In this document: positions 50,972 to 58,947 of the stretch, in pieces
Numbering within the stretch: the stretch's first letter is position 1
Layout: each line of letters opens with the position of its first letter
NCBI GenBank assembly: GCA_964556225.1
Contig: CAZKVJ010000002.1
Location: 1-64,000, forward strand
Reading direction: 5' to 3'
From: CAZKVJ01 sp964556225
GTDB lineage: Bacteria > Actinomycetota > Acidimicrobiia > Acidimicrobiales > Ilumatobacteraceae
DNA: 64,000 nt
Translations under genes and position numbers: made by a program
The notes under the pieces: generated by a model
Database searches by the model: none
Told to the model about the DNA's origin: nothing
What the model saw: only the letters and a program-made list of their open reading frames with translations

Positions 50972-52401
50972 CCGCTACGCCACCTCATGCGCTCACCACT
51001 CTTCGCGCGTAAGCCATCACGTTTCGTCAAATCCTCGTTCTGCCCCGCGCTGCGAAGCGCCACCGTCGCCAGCGCCGCCAGCGCCACCAGCCACAGCGCG
51101 TTGAGGACGGTGGTGCGCAGCCCACTGGCCCGCTCGTCGGGCAGCACGAGGCGCCACAGCCACCGCAGCGGGTTCCACGTCTCCTCCACGCCGACCACCA
51201 GTGAGTGGGCACCGGCCAGGACCTCGACGAGCACGAAGCCGTACGCCACCACCCCGGCCAGCCCCGCGGCCAGCAGCACGGCGCGCACCCACGGTGCCGC
51301 GCGCTGCGCCCACCAGGCGATCACCACCACGACGAGCGGCACCACCACGACGACCTGGCGACCGGGCCACCACCACCCGTGCATCGTCAGCGCCACGAAC
51401 GTGGCATTCAGCCATCCCACGGCGAGCAGGCCCAGCACCACCACCGAGCCGGGCGGCCGGCGCCACAGCATCGCCCCCGCCGCCGGCACCACCGCGAGCG
51501 CCGCCGGCTGCCAGGCCGCCAGCCCGAACGTGTCGTCGACGAGCAGGCCGAGCAGGCGGATCGAGCGCCCGAGGTAGTCCGGGTCGGCGCCCATGACCGT
51601 GAGCTCGCCGTCCTGGAAGTGCGAGCCGGCGGCGTAGGCCGTGACGCCGCCGTACCAGCGCTGGTGCGCCAGCAGGAACGCCATCGCGGCGAGCCCCCCG
51701 GCCACGCCCACAGCAGCGATCGCCCGGCGCCGGCCCGCCCGCCACAGCGCGACGACGAGCGCGGCGGCCAGCACCACCGCCAGCGGGGCGTACTTGACGC
51801 TGAGCCACGGCAGGGCGACGAGCATCGCCGTCGCGCCGGCCACGGCCCGGTCGCGCAGCGGTCCGGTGACCCACCACACGCCGGCGAGCAGCGCCAGCGC
51901 GGCGACGAGCTCCGGGTAGACCTGGGTGGCGTACACGGCCAGCGGTGGGCTGGCGCCGGCGATGACGGCCGCCGCCACCGCCACCTTCGGGCCCACGCCG
52001 AAGCGCTGCTCGGCGACCACCACCACCAGGCCGGCGAGCACACCGGCCAGCGCCGCCAGCGCCAGCTTGGCCCCCAGCCAGCCGCCGAGGCCGGTCGCCG
52101 GCGCGAGCAGGAGCGGCAGCAGCGGGTCGTGCGGGGCGACCTGGCTGGCGTCGGCCTGCACGCTCGCCTGCAGCGGCAGCGTCACCTCGTGGAAGGCGCG
52201 GTAGCGCAGGGCGGCGCGCTCGTCGGACACGTCGAGGCTGCGGTCGTCCCAGAGGCTGATGGCCGTGAGGAGGTAGTGCGGTTCGTCGGCCGTGGTGAGC
52301 GTCGACTCCGTGGCTCGCATCGGCGCCCCGATCGCGCCCAGCACGGCCACGGCGACCCCGGTCAGCACCGCCCGCCAGGCCAGGCTCGTCCGGGCGATCA
52401 C
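50875..52401 (-). CDS. Polytopic membrane protein, glycosyltransferase-C-like
   Basis: A 508-residue protein with about ten membrane helices. The first extracytoplasmic loop has TADEPHYLLTAISLWDDRSLDV, where the DEPHY acidic-His motif resembles the loop of GT-C-type mannosyl/arabinosyltransferases acting on polyprenyl-phosphate sugars. The last 35 residues (from about RSAGQNEDLTKRDG) are hydrophilic and encoded opposite the end of map, so the natural stop may once have been earlier. Its GTG start overlaps the permease stop, joining it to the Fbp-type importer operon. No function assigned. Confidence 0.6.
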   Translation of the reverse strand: MIARTSLAWRAVLTGVAVAVLGAIGAPMRATESTLTTADEPHYLLTAISLWDDRSLDVSDERAALRYRAFHEVTLPLQASVQADASQVAPHDPLLPLLLAPATGLGGWLGAKLALAALAGVLAGLVVVVAEQRFGVGPKVAVAAAVIAGASPPLAVYATQVYPELVAALALLAGVWWVTGPLRDRAVAGATAMLVALPWLSVKYAPLAVVLAAALVVALWRAGRRRAIAAVGVAGGLAAMAFLLAHQRWYGGVTAYAAGSHFQDGELTVMGADPDYLGRSIRLLGLLVDDTFGLAAWQPAALAVVPAAGAMLWRRPPGSVVVLGLLAVGWLNATFVALTMHGWWWPGRQVVVVVPLVVVVIAWWAQRAAPWVRAVLLAAGLAGVVAYGFVLVEVLAGAHSLVVGVEETWNPLRWLWRLVLPDERASGLRTTVLNALWLVALAALATVALRSAGQNEDLTKRDGLRAKSGERMRWRSGQRRHGATADTAPGTAVSTSTPSSVTSTVCSN

Positions 52402-53963
52402 CGGCCGAGGTGCTCCATCCGCCGCACCACCAGGAGCCACGTCAGCACACCCGACAGCGCCACCAGCACCAGGCTGAGCTGGCCGGCGTCGATGAGGAGC
52501 GCCTCCTCCACCGTGGCGTTGATGCGGGTGGCGAGCGTGTTGAACCCGATCGGTCGCAGCATGAGCGTGGCGGGCAGCTCCTTCAGCACCGACAGCATGA
52601 CGAGCCCGCCGCCCGCCGCCAGACCCGGCAGCATCAGACGCAGCTCGATCGTCCAGAACCGCCGCCAGCGACCGGCGCCGAGCAGCTGGGCCGCTTCGTC
52701 GAGACGGGTGGACACCCCAGCCACTGCCGCCTGCGACGCCCCGAGCGCCTGCCCGCCGAAGTGGACGACGTACGCGAGGAACAGCACGGCGAAGGTCTGG
52801 TACGCGGCGGTCCCCGAGAACATCCGCACCAACGAGAGCGCGATCACGATCCCGGGCAGGGCGAACGCCGCCATCACGACGGTGCTCAGCGCGCCGCCGA
52901 GCCGGCCGCCGCGCCGCACCACCACGAACGCCAGCGGGAGCACGATCGCGACCGCCAGCACGGCGGCCACCACGCTGGCCCACGCCGAGCTCCACGTGAC
53001 CTCGGGCAGGTCGACCACCCGGCTGCGCCGCCCCCCGCTGCGCCGGCCGCGGATCACCCACCAGGTGACCACCGCGATCGGGCCGACCAGCGTGAGGCTG
53101 ACCACGGTCCCCATGGCGGCGACGGCGAACGCCTTCCAGCGGCCGAGCGGGTAGCGCACCGCCCGGCGGACCGTCACGGGGGCGCCGGCCGGCAGGCGGT
53201 GACGGACCACGCGCTCGCCGGCGGCGACCGTGAGCGCCAGCACGCCGAGCAGCAGCGACATGGCGATCGAGGTGACCGGGTCGAGCCGGGCGGCGTAGAT
53301 CTTGCGGGTGAGGGTGTCGTAGCCGACGAACTGCACGGCGCCGAAGTCGCTGAGGCAGTACAGCGCCACGAGGAGCGAACCGGCCAGCACCGAGGTGGCG
53401 ACCTGGGGCGCCACGATCGTGCGCACGACCTGCAGCGGGCTGCGCCCGAGGAGCCGGGCGCCTTCCTCGAGCGACGGCGGCAGGGCCGAGAGCCGGGCCG
53501 CCACCGGCAGGTACACGTACGGGTAGGTGAGCGCGGTGAGCACGATGACCGCGCCGGTGAGACCGCGCACGTCCGGCAGGTGCGTCCAGCCGGTCACCTG
53601 CTCGATGAGCCCGCCGGCGGAGAAGGCGCTCACGAAGGAGTAGGCGCCGACGAACGACGGGATCACCAGCGGCAGGACGGCAGCCACTCGCCACACGGTT
53701 GCCGCGGGCAGGTCGGTGCGCTGCGTGCACCAGGCCATCGTGCCGCCGAGCACCGTCGCCAGGACCGTGACGATCCCGGCCAGCTGCAGGCTGCGCCACA
53801 GCGGCCCCAGCGTGTCGTCGCTGCTCAGCACCTCCCAGGTGCCGGACCACTCGCCGAGCGCCTTCGCCACCAGGTAGGCGAACGGCGCCGCGAACCCGGC
53901 CGTGATGACGACGGCCACCACCGGCGTCAGCCACCGCCGCGGTGCCGTCGTCGAGGCGGACAT
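52398..53963 (-). CDS. Fbp-type iron ABC transporter permease
   Basis: A 521-residue double permease: about twelve helices in two MetI-like halves, with EAA-type cytosolic loops LEEGARLLGRSPLQVVRTIVAPQV (first) and LDEAAQLLGAGRWRRFWTIELRLMLPG (second), as in FbpB/SfuB. The start at 53963 overlaps the stop of the binding-protein gene. The basic loop between halves (RRGGRRSR) is unusually Arg-rich. Iron specificity rests on the family and on the neighbouring binding protein. Confidence 0.85.
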   Translation of the reverse strand: MSASTTAPRRWLTPVVAVVITAGFAAPFAYLVAKALGEWSGTWEVLSSDDTLGPLWRSLQLAGIVTVLATVLGGTMAWCTQRTDLPAATVWRVAAVLPLVIPSFVGAYSFVSAFSAGGLIEQVTGWTHLPDVRGLTGAVIVLTALTYPYVYLPVAARLSALPPSLEEGARLLGRSPLQVVRTIVAPQVATSVLAGSLLVALYCLSDFGAVQFVGYDTLTRKIYAARLDPVTSIAMSLLLGVLALTVAAGERVVRHRLPAGAPVTVRRAVRYPLGRWKAFAVAAMGTVVSLTLVGPIAVVTWWVIRGRRSGGRRSRVVDLPEVTWSSAWASVVAAVLAVAIVLPLAFVVVRRGGRLGGALSTVVMAAFALPGIVIALSLVRMFSGTAAYQTFAVLFLAYVVHFGGQALGASQAAVAGVSTRLDEAAQLLGAGRWRRFWTIELRLMLPGLAAGGGLVMLSVLKELPATLMLRPIGFNTLATRINATVEEALLIDAGQLSLVLVALSGVLTWLLVVRRMEHLGR

Positions 53964-54976
53964 CAGCCGGTCAGCCCGCTTGCTTCGATCAGCTCGAGCG
54001 TGGTCGCGAACGACTCGCCCAGCGCACCGAGGTCGGCGATCACGCCGGCGACCTGGTCGAGCGGGGGCTGACCGTCGACGGGCTCCACCCCGGGCACGAG
54101 CGGGTACTCGAGGGTCTCCTCGGCGAAGTACTGCTGTGCCTCCGGCGAGAGCAGGAAGGCGATGAACTGCTGGGCCTCGTCGGACATCCCCGTCCCGGCC
54201 AGCACCCCGGCGCCGGAGACGAGCACGACGCTGCCGGGATCGCCGGCCGGGAAGAAGTGGTTGGCCACGTCGAGCGAGGCGTCCTGGGCCGACGCCTCCA
54301 GTGCGTAGTAGTGGTTGACGAGCCCGAAGTCGATCTCGCCCCGGCCGACGGCCTCGACGATCGCCAGGTTGTTCGGATAGGTGCGGGCGCCGTTCGCCGC
54401 CAACCCCTCGAGGAACGCCGACGTCTCCTCGTCGCCCAGCGCGGCGCGCAGATAGCTCACGAAGTCCTGGAAGCTGGCGTTCGTGGGCGCCAGCCCGACC
54501 CGGCCCTCGTAGGCCGGATCGACGAGGTCGAGCACCGACGACGGGATCTCGTCCTCGCTCAGCTGGGTGGGGTCGTAGACGACGGTGCGGACCCGGGCGG
54601 ACACCCCGACCCAGTCGCCGTCGGCGGCCCGGTACGCCTCGGGCACCAGGTCGAGGATCTCGGCCGGCAGCGTCTCGAAGCGATCGGCGGCGTCGAGGTA
54701 GCCGAGCGGACCGGGCGCCTGCGAGTAAAAGACGTCGGCCGGGGTGTTGGCACCCTCCTCGTCGATCTGGCGCGCGAGGTCGGCGGAGTCCCCGTAGAGC
54801 ACGTCGATGCCGATGCCCGTCTCGTTGCTGAACTCCTCGAGGAGCGGACCGACCAGCTCCTCGCTGCGACCGGAGTAGATCGTCAGCCGGCCACCGCCGT
54901 CGCCGCCGCAAGCGGCCAGCGCCACGACACCCAGGGAGAGGAGCGGGAGGAGGACGGCGCGGTGGATCGGTCGCAT
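53963..54976 (-). CDS. Fbp-type iron-binding lipoprotein of ABC importer
   Basis: A 337-residue extracytoplasmic binding protein with lipobox ALAACGG (Cys near 24), starting GRLTIYSGRSEELVGPLLEEFSNETGI, the FbpA/FutA pattern. Two Tyr in NHYYALEA are the typical Fe(III)-binding pair. ATG at 54976, below a TTTACA-N16-TATAGC promoter and a TTAGGT-type half-site; a longer open frame upstream crosses that promoter and was rejected. The cognate ATPase is encoded 3 kb away at 57862-58917. Confidence 0.85.
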   Translation of the reverse strand: MRPIHRAVLLPLLSLGVVALAACGGDGGGRLTIYSGRSEELVGPLLEEFSNETGIGIDVLYGDSADLARQIDEEGANTPADVFYSQAPGPLGYLDAADRFETLPAEILDLVPEAYRAADGDWVGVSARVRTVVYDPTQLSEDEIPSSVLDLVDPAYEGRVGLAPTNASFQDFVSYLRAALGDEETSAFLEGLAANGARTYPNNLAIVEAVGRGEIDFGLVNHYYALEASAQDASLDVANHFFPAGDPGSVVLVSGAGVLAGTGMSDEAQQFIAFLLSPEAQQYFAEETLEYPLVPGVEPVDGQPPLDQVAGVIADLGALGESFATTLELIEASGLTG

Positions 54977-54986
54977 GGCACGACAC

Positions 54987-55028
54987 GCTATACATACCAA
55001 CATTGACTTGTAAAGTTGACCTAACACC
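54987..55028 (-). promoter_or_regulatory. Promoter and possible DtxR/IdeR-like half-site of the Fbp operon
   Basis: Minus strand TTTACA (55014-55009), 16-bp spacer, TATAGC (54992-54987), ten bases before the ATG at 54976. GGTGTTAGGT (55028-55019) lies just upstream; the same ten bases occur in the cupredoxin promoter. TTAGGT equals one arm of the IdeR box but the second arm is not present. Confidence 0.45.
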
Positions 55029-55035
55029 GGCCATC

Positions 55036-55824
55036 ATGGTCCACATGCTGACGCTGCGCCTCCGACCGGGACCCCTCGTTGGGGTGACGGAGACCGGGCC
55101 GGGGCCGGTGGTCCTGGTGCTCCCGGCACGCAACGAGGCGGAGCGGATCGCCGCCGTGATCGCCCGGCTCCCCACCACGGTGGCCGGACGCCCGACCCGG
55201 TGCCTGGTGGTGGACGACGCCAGCACCGACGCCACGGCCGGTGTCGCGCACCGGGCGGGGGCGTGCGTGGTGACCCACCCCACCGGGCGCGGGCTGGGTG
55301 CGGCGGTGCGGACCGGGCTGCGCGAGGCGCTCGAGCAGGGGGCGGCCGCGGTGGCGTTCTGCGACGCCGACGGCGAGTACGACCCCGCCGAGCTGGAGCG
55401 CCTGGCCAAGCCGATCCTGACCGGGCAGGCCGACTACGTCGTCGGCTCGCGTTTCCTCGGGGAGATCCGCCGGATGCTGCCGCACCGCCGGTTCGGCAAC
55501 CAGGTGCTCACGAGCGGCGTGCGCTTCATCACCCGGGCGCCTGTGACGGACGGCCAGAGCGGCTACCGGGCCCTGTCGCGCCAGGCCGCGACGGCCGCCG
55601 AGATCCCCCACGACTACAACTACGCCCAGGTCCTGACCGTCGACCTGATCGCGAAGGGCTTCCGGTACGCCGAGGTGCCCATCACCTACTCGTTCCGAGA
55701 GAGCGGCCGCTCGTTCGTGCGCCTCGGCACGTACCTGCGCCGGGTGCTCCCCGCCGTCTGGCGCCAGCTCAACCCACCCCGCACCCGCGACCTTCGCGCC
55801 ACCCTGGCGCGCTCGTCGCGATGA
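55036..55824 (+). CDS. Family 2 glycosyltransferase (DPM1-like)
   Basis: A 262-residue GT-A enzyme. VLPARNEAERIAAVIARLP is the N-terminal nucleotide motif, CLVVDDASTDAT and FCDADGEYDP carry the DxD-type acidic pairs, and GQSGYRALSRQAA with RESGRSFVRLGTYLRRVLP matches dolichol/polyprenyl-phosphate mannosyltransferases. It would charge a lipid carrier for the GT-C-like protein nearby. The ATG at 55036 (or 55045) starts the conserved part; upstream codons cross the Fbp promoter. Its stop lies in a duplicated hairpin. Confidence 0.8.
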   Translation: MVHMLTLRLRPGPLVGVTETGPGPVVLVLPARNEAERIAAVIARLPTTVAGRPTRCLVVDDASTDATAGVAHRAGACVVTHPTGRGLGAAVRTGLREALEQGAAAVAFCDADGEYDPAELERLAKPILTGQADYVVGSRFLGEIRRMLPHRRFGNQVLTSGVRFITRAPVTDGQSGYRALSRQAATAAEIPHDYNYAQVLTVDLIAKGFRYAEVPITYSFRESGRSFVRLGTYLRRVLPAVWRQLNPPRTRDLRATLARSSR

Positions 55825-55853
55825 TCGCGACATCCGCGCCACCCTGGCGCGCG
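55795..55853. repeat. Tandem-duplicated hairpin at the end of the glycosyltransferase gene
   Basis: GCGCCACCCTGGCGC, a perfect 6-3-6 inverted repeat, occurs at 55796-55810 and again at 55836-55850, with similar flanks (about 40-bp unit). The first copy encodes the last residues of the glycosyltransferase, the second lies in the gap to the convergent cupredoxin gene. It may serve as a bidirectional terminator. Confidence 0.5.
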
Positions 55854-55861
55854 GGTCGCGG

Positions 55862-56395
55862 TCAGAGGGTGACGGTGAGCTCGGTGACCATGCCCAGCGC
55901 GAGGTGGCTCTCGACGGTGCCGTCCTCCTCGGTCTCGACGATGTTGCAGACCAGGACGTACGGGCCCGCTGCCAGCTCGAACACGCCAGTGCAGGTGTCA
56001 CCGGACGGGAACGGCTCGATCTCACCGATGAGCGCGCCCTCCGGGAGCGCCGCTTCGTCGAGCGCACCGATGTCGTCGAGGGGAAGGTCGGCCGCGCTGT
56101 CGAGCTGGAGGACCACGACCTCGTGCGGCTCGGCGCCGACGTTCTTGGCCACGAAGCCCACGGCACCCGCCTTGACCTCGGCCGGTGCGGCGATGAGCCA
56201 CTCGGACAGCTCCACGTCGGCCTCGACGTCGGCGGTCGAGATGTCACCCACCGGCTCACACTCCGACGCGGTGCCCGAGCCCGAGCCCGACTCGGCGGAG
56301 CCGAGGTTGCGCACCCCGCCGCCGTCGTCGTCGCACGCGCCAAGCGCACCGGCAGCCAGGGCGACACAGACCAGGGAGAGGCGGCGACCGAACAT
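55862..56395 (-). CDS. Cupredoxin-domain lipoprotein
   Basis: A 177-residue exported protein: signal ending LAAGALGAC (lipobox Cys near 21), an Asp/Gly/Ser-rich linker, then a cupredoxin domain. A type 1 copper set is visible: His in NVGAEPHEVVVLQL, Cys in PYVLVCNIVE, His in ESHLALGM and the Met of the same segment. It may carry electrons or copper at the outer membrane face. ATG at 56395 sits seven bases after a TATACA -10 box with TTGTTG 17 bp further upstream. Confidence 0.8.
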   Translation of the reverse strand: MFGRRLSLVCVALAAGALGACDDDGGGVRNLGSAESGSGSGTASECEPVGDISTADVEADVELSEWLIAAPAEVKAGAVGFVAKNVGAEPHEVVVLQLDSAADLPLDDIGALDEAALPEGALIGEIEPFPSGDTCTGVFELAAGPYVLVCNIVETEEDGTVESHLALGMVTELTVTL

Positions 56396-56402
56396 GGCCG
56401 TT

Positions 56403-56431
56403 TGTATAGCACACCTAACACCATCCAACAA
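56403..56431 (-). promoter_or_regulatory. Cupredoxin promoter containing GGTGTTAGGT
   Basis: Minus strand TTGTTG (56431-56426), 17-bp spacer, TATACA (56408-56403). The spacer holds GGTGTTAGGT (56422-56413), identical to the element upstream of the Fbp operon, placed where a bound repressor would block RNA polymerase. Confidence 0.5.
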
Positions 56432-56452
56432 GGCGCCCGATGATCGAGGCGG

Positions 56453-57865
56453 TCAGTCCTCGACCACATGGGTCCGGAACGTCTCGCGCTCGAGCCCCCA
56501 GCGGTGCCGGTCGAACCGCCCGCCGGGGAGCAGGGACTCCGCCGCAGCGCGTCCCATCGCCATGGCGTGGTGGGTGTTGTCGTGCGCGAACAACCCCTGC
56601 CGGCCGGTCAGCACGAGCCCGGGCCACGATGCCGCCCACGCCTCGATCGTCGCCTGCGCGGCCTCGTAGCCGACGCGGTAGACGGGGTACACGAACGGCA
56701 CCCGGCGCACCTCGTGGGCCACCGGCGCCGGGTCCGGCAGGCCGAGGCGAACCAGCGCCTCTGCCACCTGTCCGGCCAGATCGGCGTCGCCGGCCCGCCA
56801 CCTGGCGTCCCCCACGGTCGCCGGGATCTCGGCGCACAGCACCGTGTGGTCGGACGGATCATCGGCACTGTCCCGGTAGCACGCCGGCTCCGACACCCGT
56901 GAGGGCAGCACCGCGGGGTCGGGCAGGTAGTGGGCATCGAAGGAGGTGTACGGACGGCGAGGCACCACGAGGTAGACGAGCACGGCGCCCCGAATGGTGA
57001 GGCTGCTCGCCGCCGCCCGCACGGCCGCCGGCACCGCCCCGGTGGCGGCGTGCACCAGCCCGACCACCACCGTGGCGGGAAGCGTCGACAGCACGACCCC
57101 GGCGTCCAACGTCGAGCCGTCGGCCAGCACCACGCCGACCCGCCCACCGGCCCGGGGATCGAGCGCCGCCACCTCGACACCGGTGCGCACCTGCGCCCCC
57201 GCCTCGACGGCGGCCTCGGCCAGCACCTCGGGGATGCGACCGAACCCCCCAGCCGGATACCAGAACGTGCGCCGGCCGGCGCGGGGCCGGGCGAGCACCC
57301 GGCGCACGAGCCCCGTGCCGGTGCCGGCGCTCACCCGGCGCCGGTACAGCTCCCCGCTCAGCTCGGACGCGTCGACGCCCCACAGCTTGCGGGCGTACGG
57401 CGAGTAGAAGCCCTCGGTGATGGCCGGCCCGAGCCCCGCCCGGGCGCGCTCGGCGAAGGTGTCGACCCCCGCGCGCTGGCGCCGCAGCGGCGCGCCGACG
57501 AGATCGTGGGCGGCGCCCAGTGCCAGGCTCGGCGGGGCATGGCGCACCACGTCGAGCGGCCGCAGCGGGAACCCGATCCAGCGCCCGCCCAGGTTGATGC
57601 GGCCGTTGCGGGGGCGACGCTGCAGCTCGCCGCCGAGGCGGGCCCACAGCTCACCGAGGAGCGACGCCTCGATGCTCGGGTGCAGCCGATGGCTGCCGTG
57701 GTCCACCCGCACCCCCGCCACCGTGAAGCTGGCCGCCAGCCCGCCCACCGTCGCCGAGCGCTCCACGAGCACGACGTCGTGACCGGCGCGCGCGGCGAAC
57801 CAGGCGGCGGTCAGCCCCGTCGGCCCACCGCCGAGCACCACGACCTCGGCCGAGGGCGTGCTCAC
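56453..57865 (-). CDS. FAD-dependent oxidoreductase (UDP-galactopyranose-mutase-like)
   Basis: A 470-residue flavoprotein. The N-terminal dinucleotide motif is VVVLGGGPTGLTAAWFAARAGHDVVLVERS, then GGLAASFTVAGVRVDHGSHRLH, a motif shared by protoporphyrinogen-oxidase- and UDP-galactopyranose-mutase-like amine oxidases. C-terminal GRQGLFAHDNTHHAMAMGRAAAESLL closes the FAD site. Reaction unknown; a sugar or lipid-linked substrate is possible given the neighbouring glycosyltransferase. GTG overlapping the stop of the ATPase gene (GTGA), so the two are co-transcribed. Confidence 0.8.
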   Translation of the reverse strand: MSTPSAEVVVLGGGPTGLTAAWFAARAGHDVVLVERSATVGGLAASFTVAGVRVDHGSHRLHPSIEASLLGELWARLGGELQRRPRNGRINLGGRWIGFPLRPLDVVRHAPPSLALGAAHDLVGAPLRRQRAGVDTFAERARAGLGPAITEGFYSPYARKLWGVDASELSGELYRRRVSAGTGTGLVRRVLARPRAGRRTFWYPAGGFGRIPEVLAEAAVEAGAQVRTGVEVAALDPRAGGRVGVVLADGSTLDAGVVLSTLPATVVVGLVHAATGAVPAAVRAAASSLTIRGAVLVYLVVPRRPYTSFDAHYLPDPAVLPSRVSEPACYRDSADDPSDHTVLCAEIPATVGDARWRAGDADLAGQVAEALVRLGLPDPAPVAHEVRRVPFVYPVYRVGYEAAQATIEAWAASWPGLVLTGRQGLFAHDNTHHAMAMGRAAAESLLPGGRFDRHRWGLERETFRTHVVED

Positions 57866-58917
57866 CAGAACGCGACGGTCGGCGGACCGCTGTAGCGGAC
57901 ACCGAGACGATCGTGGCGACGCAGGTCCGTCCGCAGCGTGCGTGCTCGCAGCGACAGCCCGCTGTCGAGGCGCACCAGCAGCACGCAGTCGTGGCCGTAG
58001 TACTCCACCAGCTCGACCGTGGCGTTGTCGCCGTCGTCGAGCGCCACGTGCTCCGGGCGCACCAGCACCTCGACGGGTCCTCGCCGTTCGGCACCCCCCG
58101 TGTCAGCGCCGCAGAGCGGGATCGCGCCGAGCGAGGTGTCCGCGGTGCCGGTGCCGGAGGCGTCACCGGGGACCAGGTTGGCGTCACCGACGAAACCGGC
58201 CACCCAGGCGTCGGCGGGGCGGGCGTACAGCTCCACCGGCGAGGCCGACTGCACGATCGTGCCCTCGCGCACCACCGCCACCTGGTCGCCCAGCACGAAC
58301 GCCTCCTCCTGGTCGTGGGTCACGAACACGGCAGTGACCCCGGCCTCGGCGAGCAGCCGGTGGACCTCGCTGCGCACCCGCGTGCGCAACGCCACGTCGA
58401 GGTTGGAGAACGGCTCGTCGAGCAGCAGCACCTCGGGGTTCGGCGCCAGCGCCCTCGCCAGCGCGACCCGCTGCTGCTGGCCCCCGGACAGCGTGCCGGG
58501 CGGCCGATCGGCGAAGCCCTCGAGACCGACCATGGCGAGCACGTCGTGCACTCGCCGACCGCCGCGGTCGCGCCGTGCCAGGCCGAAGGCGACGTTGTCG
58601 GCCACGCTGAGGTGGGGGAACAGCGCCCAGTCCTGGAACACCATCCCGATCCGGCGCCGCTCCGGCGCCACCCACACCGACGGGCCGGACAGCACTCGCT
58701 CGCCCAACCGGACCTCGCCGCTCTCCGGCACCTCGAGCCCGGCGATGGCGCGCAGCAGGGTGGTCTTCCCGCTGCCGCTCGGGCCGAGCAGCGCGCAGAC
58801 CGTGCCCGCCTCGACGTCGAGCGACACGCCGCGAAGCACCTCGGTCGCCCCGAAGCGCTTCGTGAGCGACCGCACGGCGAGGCGGCCACCGCTGTCGGCG
58901 CCACGGGTCGCTGCCAT
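57862..58917 (-). CDS. Fbp-type ABC importer ATPase
   Basis: A 351-residue ABC ATPase. Walker A GPSGSGKTT, Q-loop MVFQDWALFPHLSV, signature LSGGQQQRVALARAL, Walker B VLLLDEPFSNLD, switch His in THDQEEA, followed by a C-terminal TOBE domain (from about 240). This CysA/FbpC type fits the Fbp-type permease encoded at 52398-53963. TACGCT lies six bases before the ATG at 58917. Confidence 0.9.
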   Translation of the reverse strand: MAATRGADSGGRLAVRSLTKRFGATEVLRGVSLDVEAGTVCALLGPSGSGKTTLLRAIAGLEVPESGEVRLGERVLSGPSVWVAPERRRIGMVFQDWALFPHLSVADNVAFGLARRDRGGRRVHDVLAMVGLEGFADRPPGTLSGGQQQRVALARALAPNPEVLLLDEPFSNLDVALRTRVRSEVHRLLAEAGVTAVFVTHDQEEAFVLGDQVAVVREGTIVQSASPVELYARPADAWVAGFVGDANLVPGDASGTGTADTSLGAIPLCGADTGGAERRGPVEVLVRPEHVALDDGDNATVELVEYYGHDCVLLVRLDSGLSLRARTLRTDLRRHDRLGVRYSGPPTVAFW

Positions 58918-58923
58918 GAGCGC

Positions 58924-58929
58924 AGCGTA
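58924..58929 (-). promoter_or_regulatory. -10-like box of the ABC ATPase gene
   Basis: TACGCT on the minus strand ends six bases before the ATG at 58917. Confidence 0.4.
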
Positions 58930-58947
58930 CCCACGGGCCTGTTCGGC

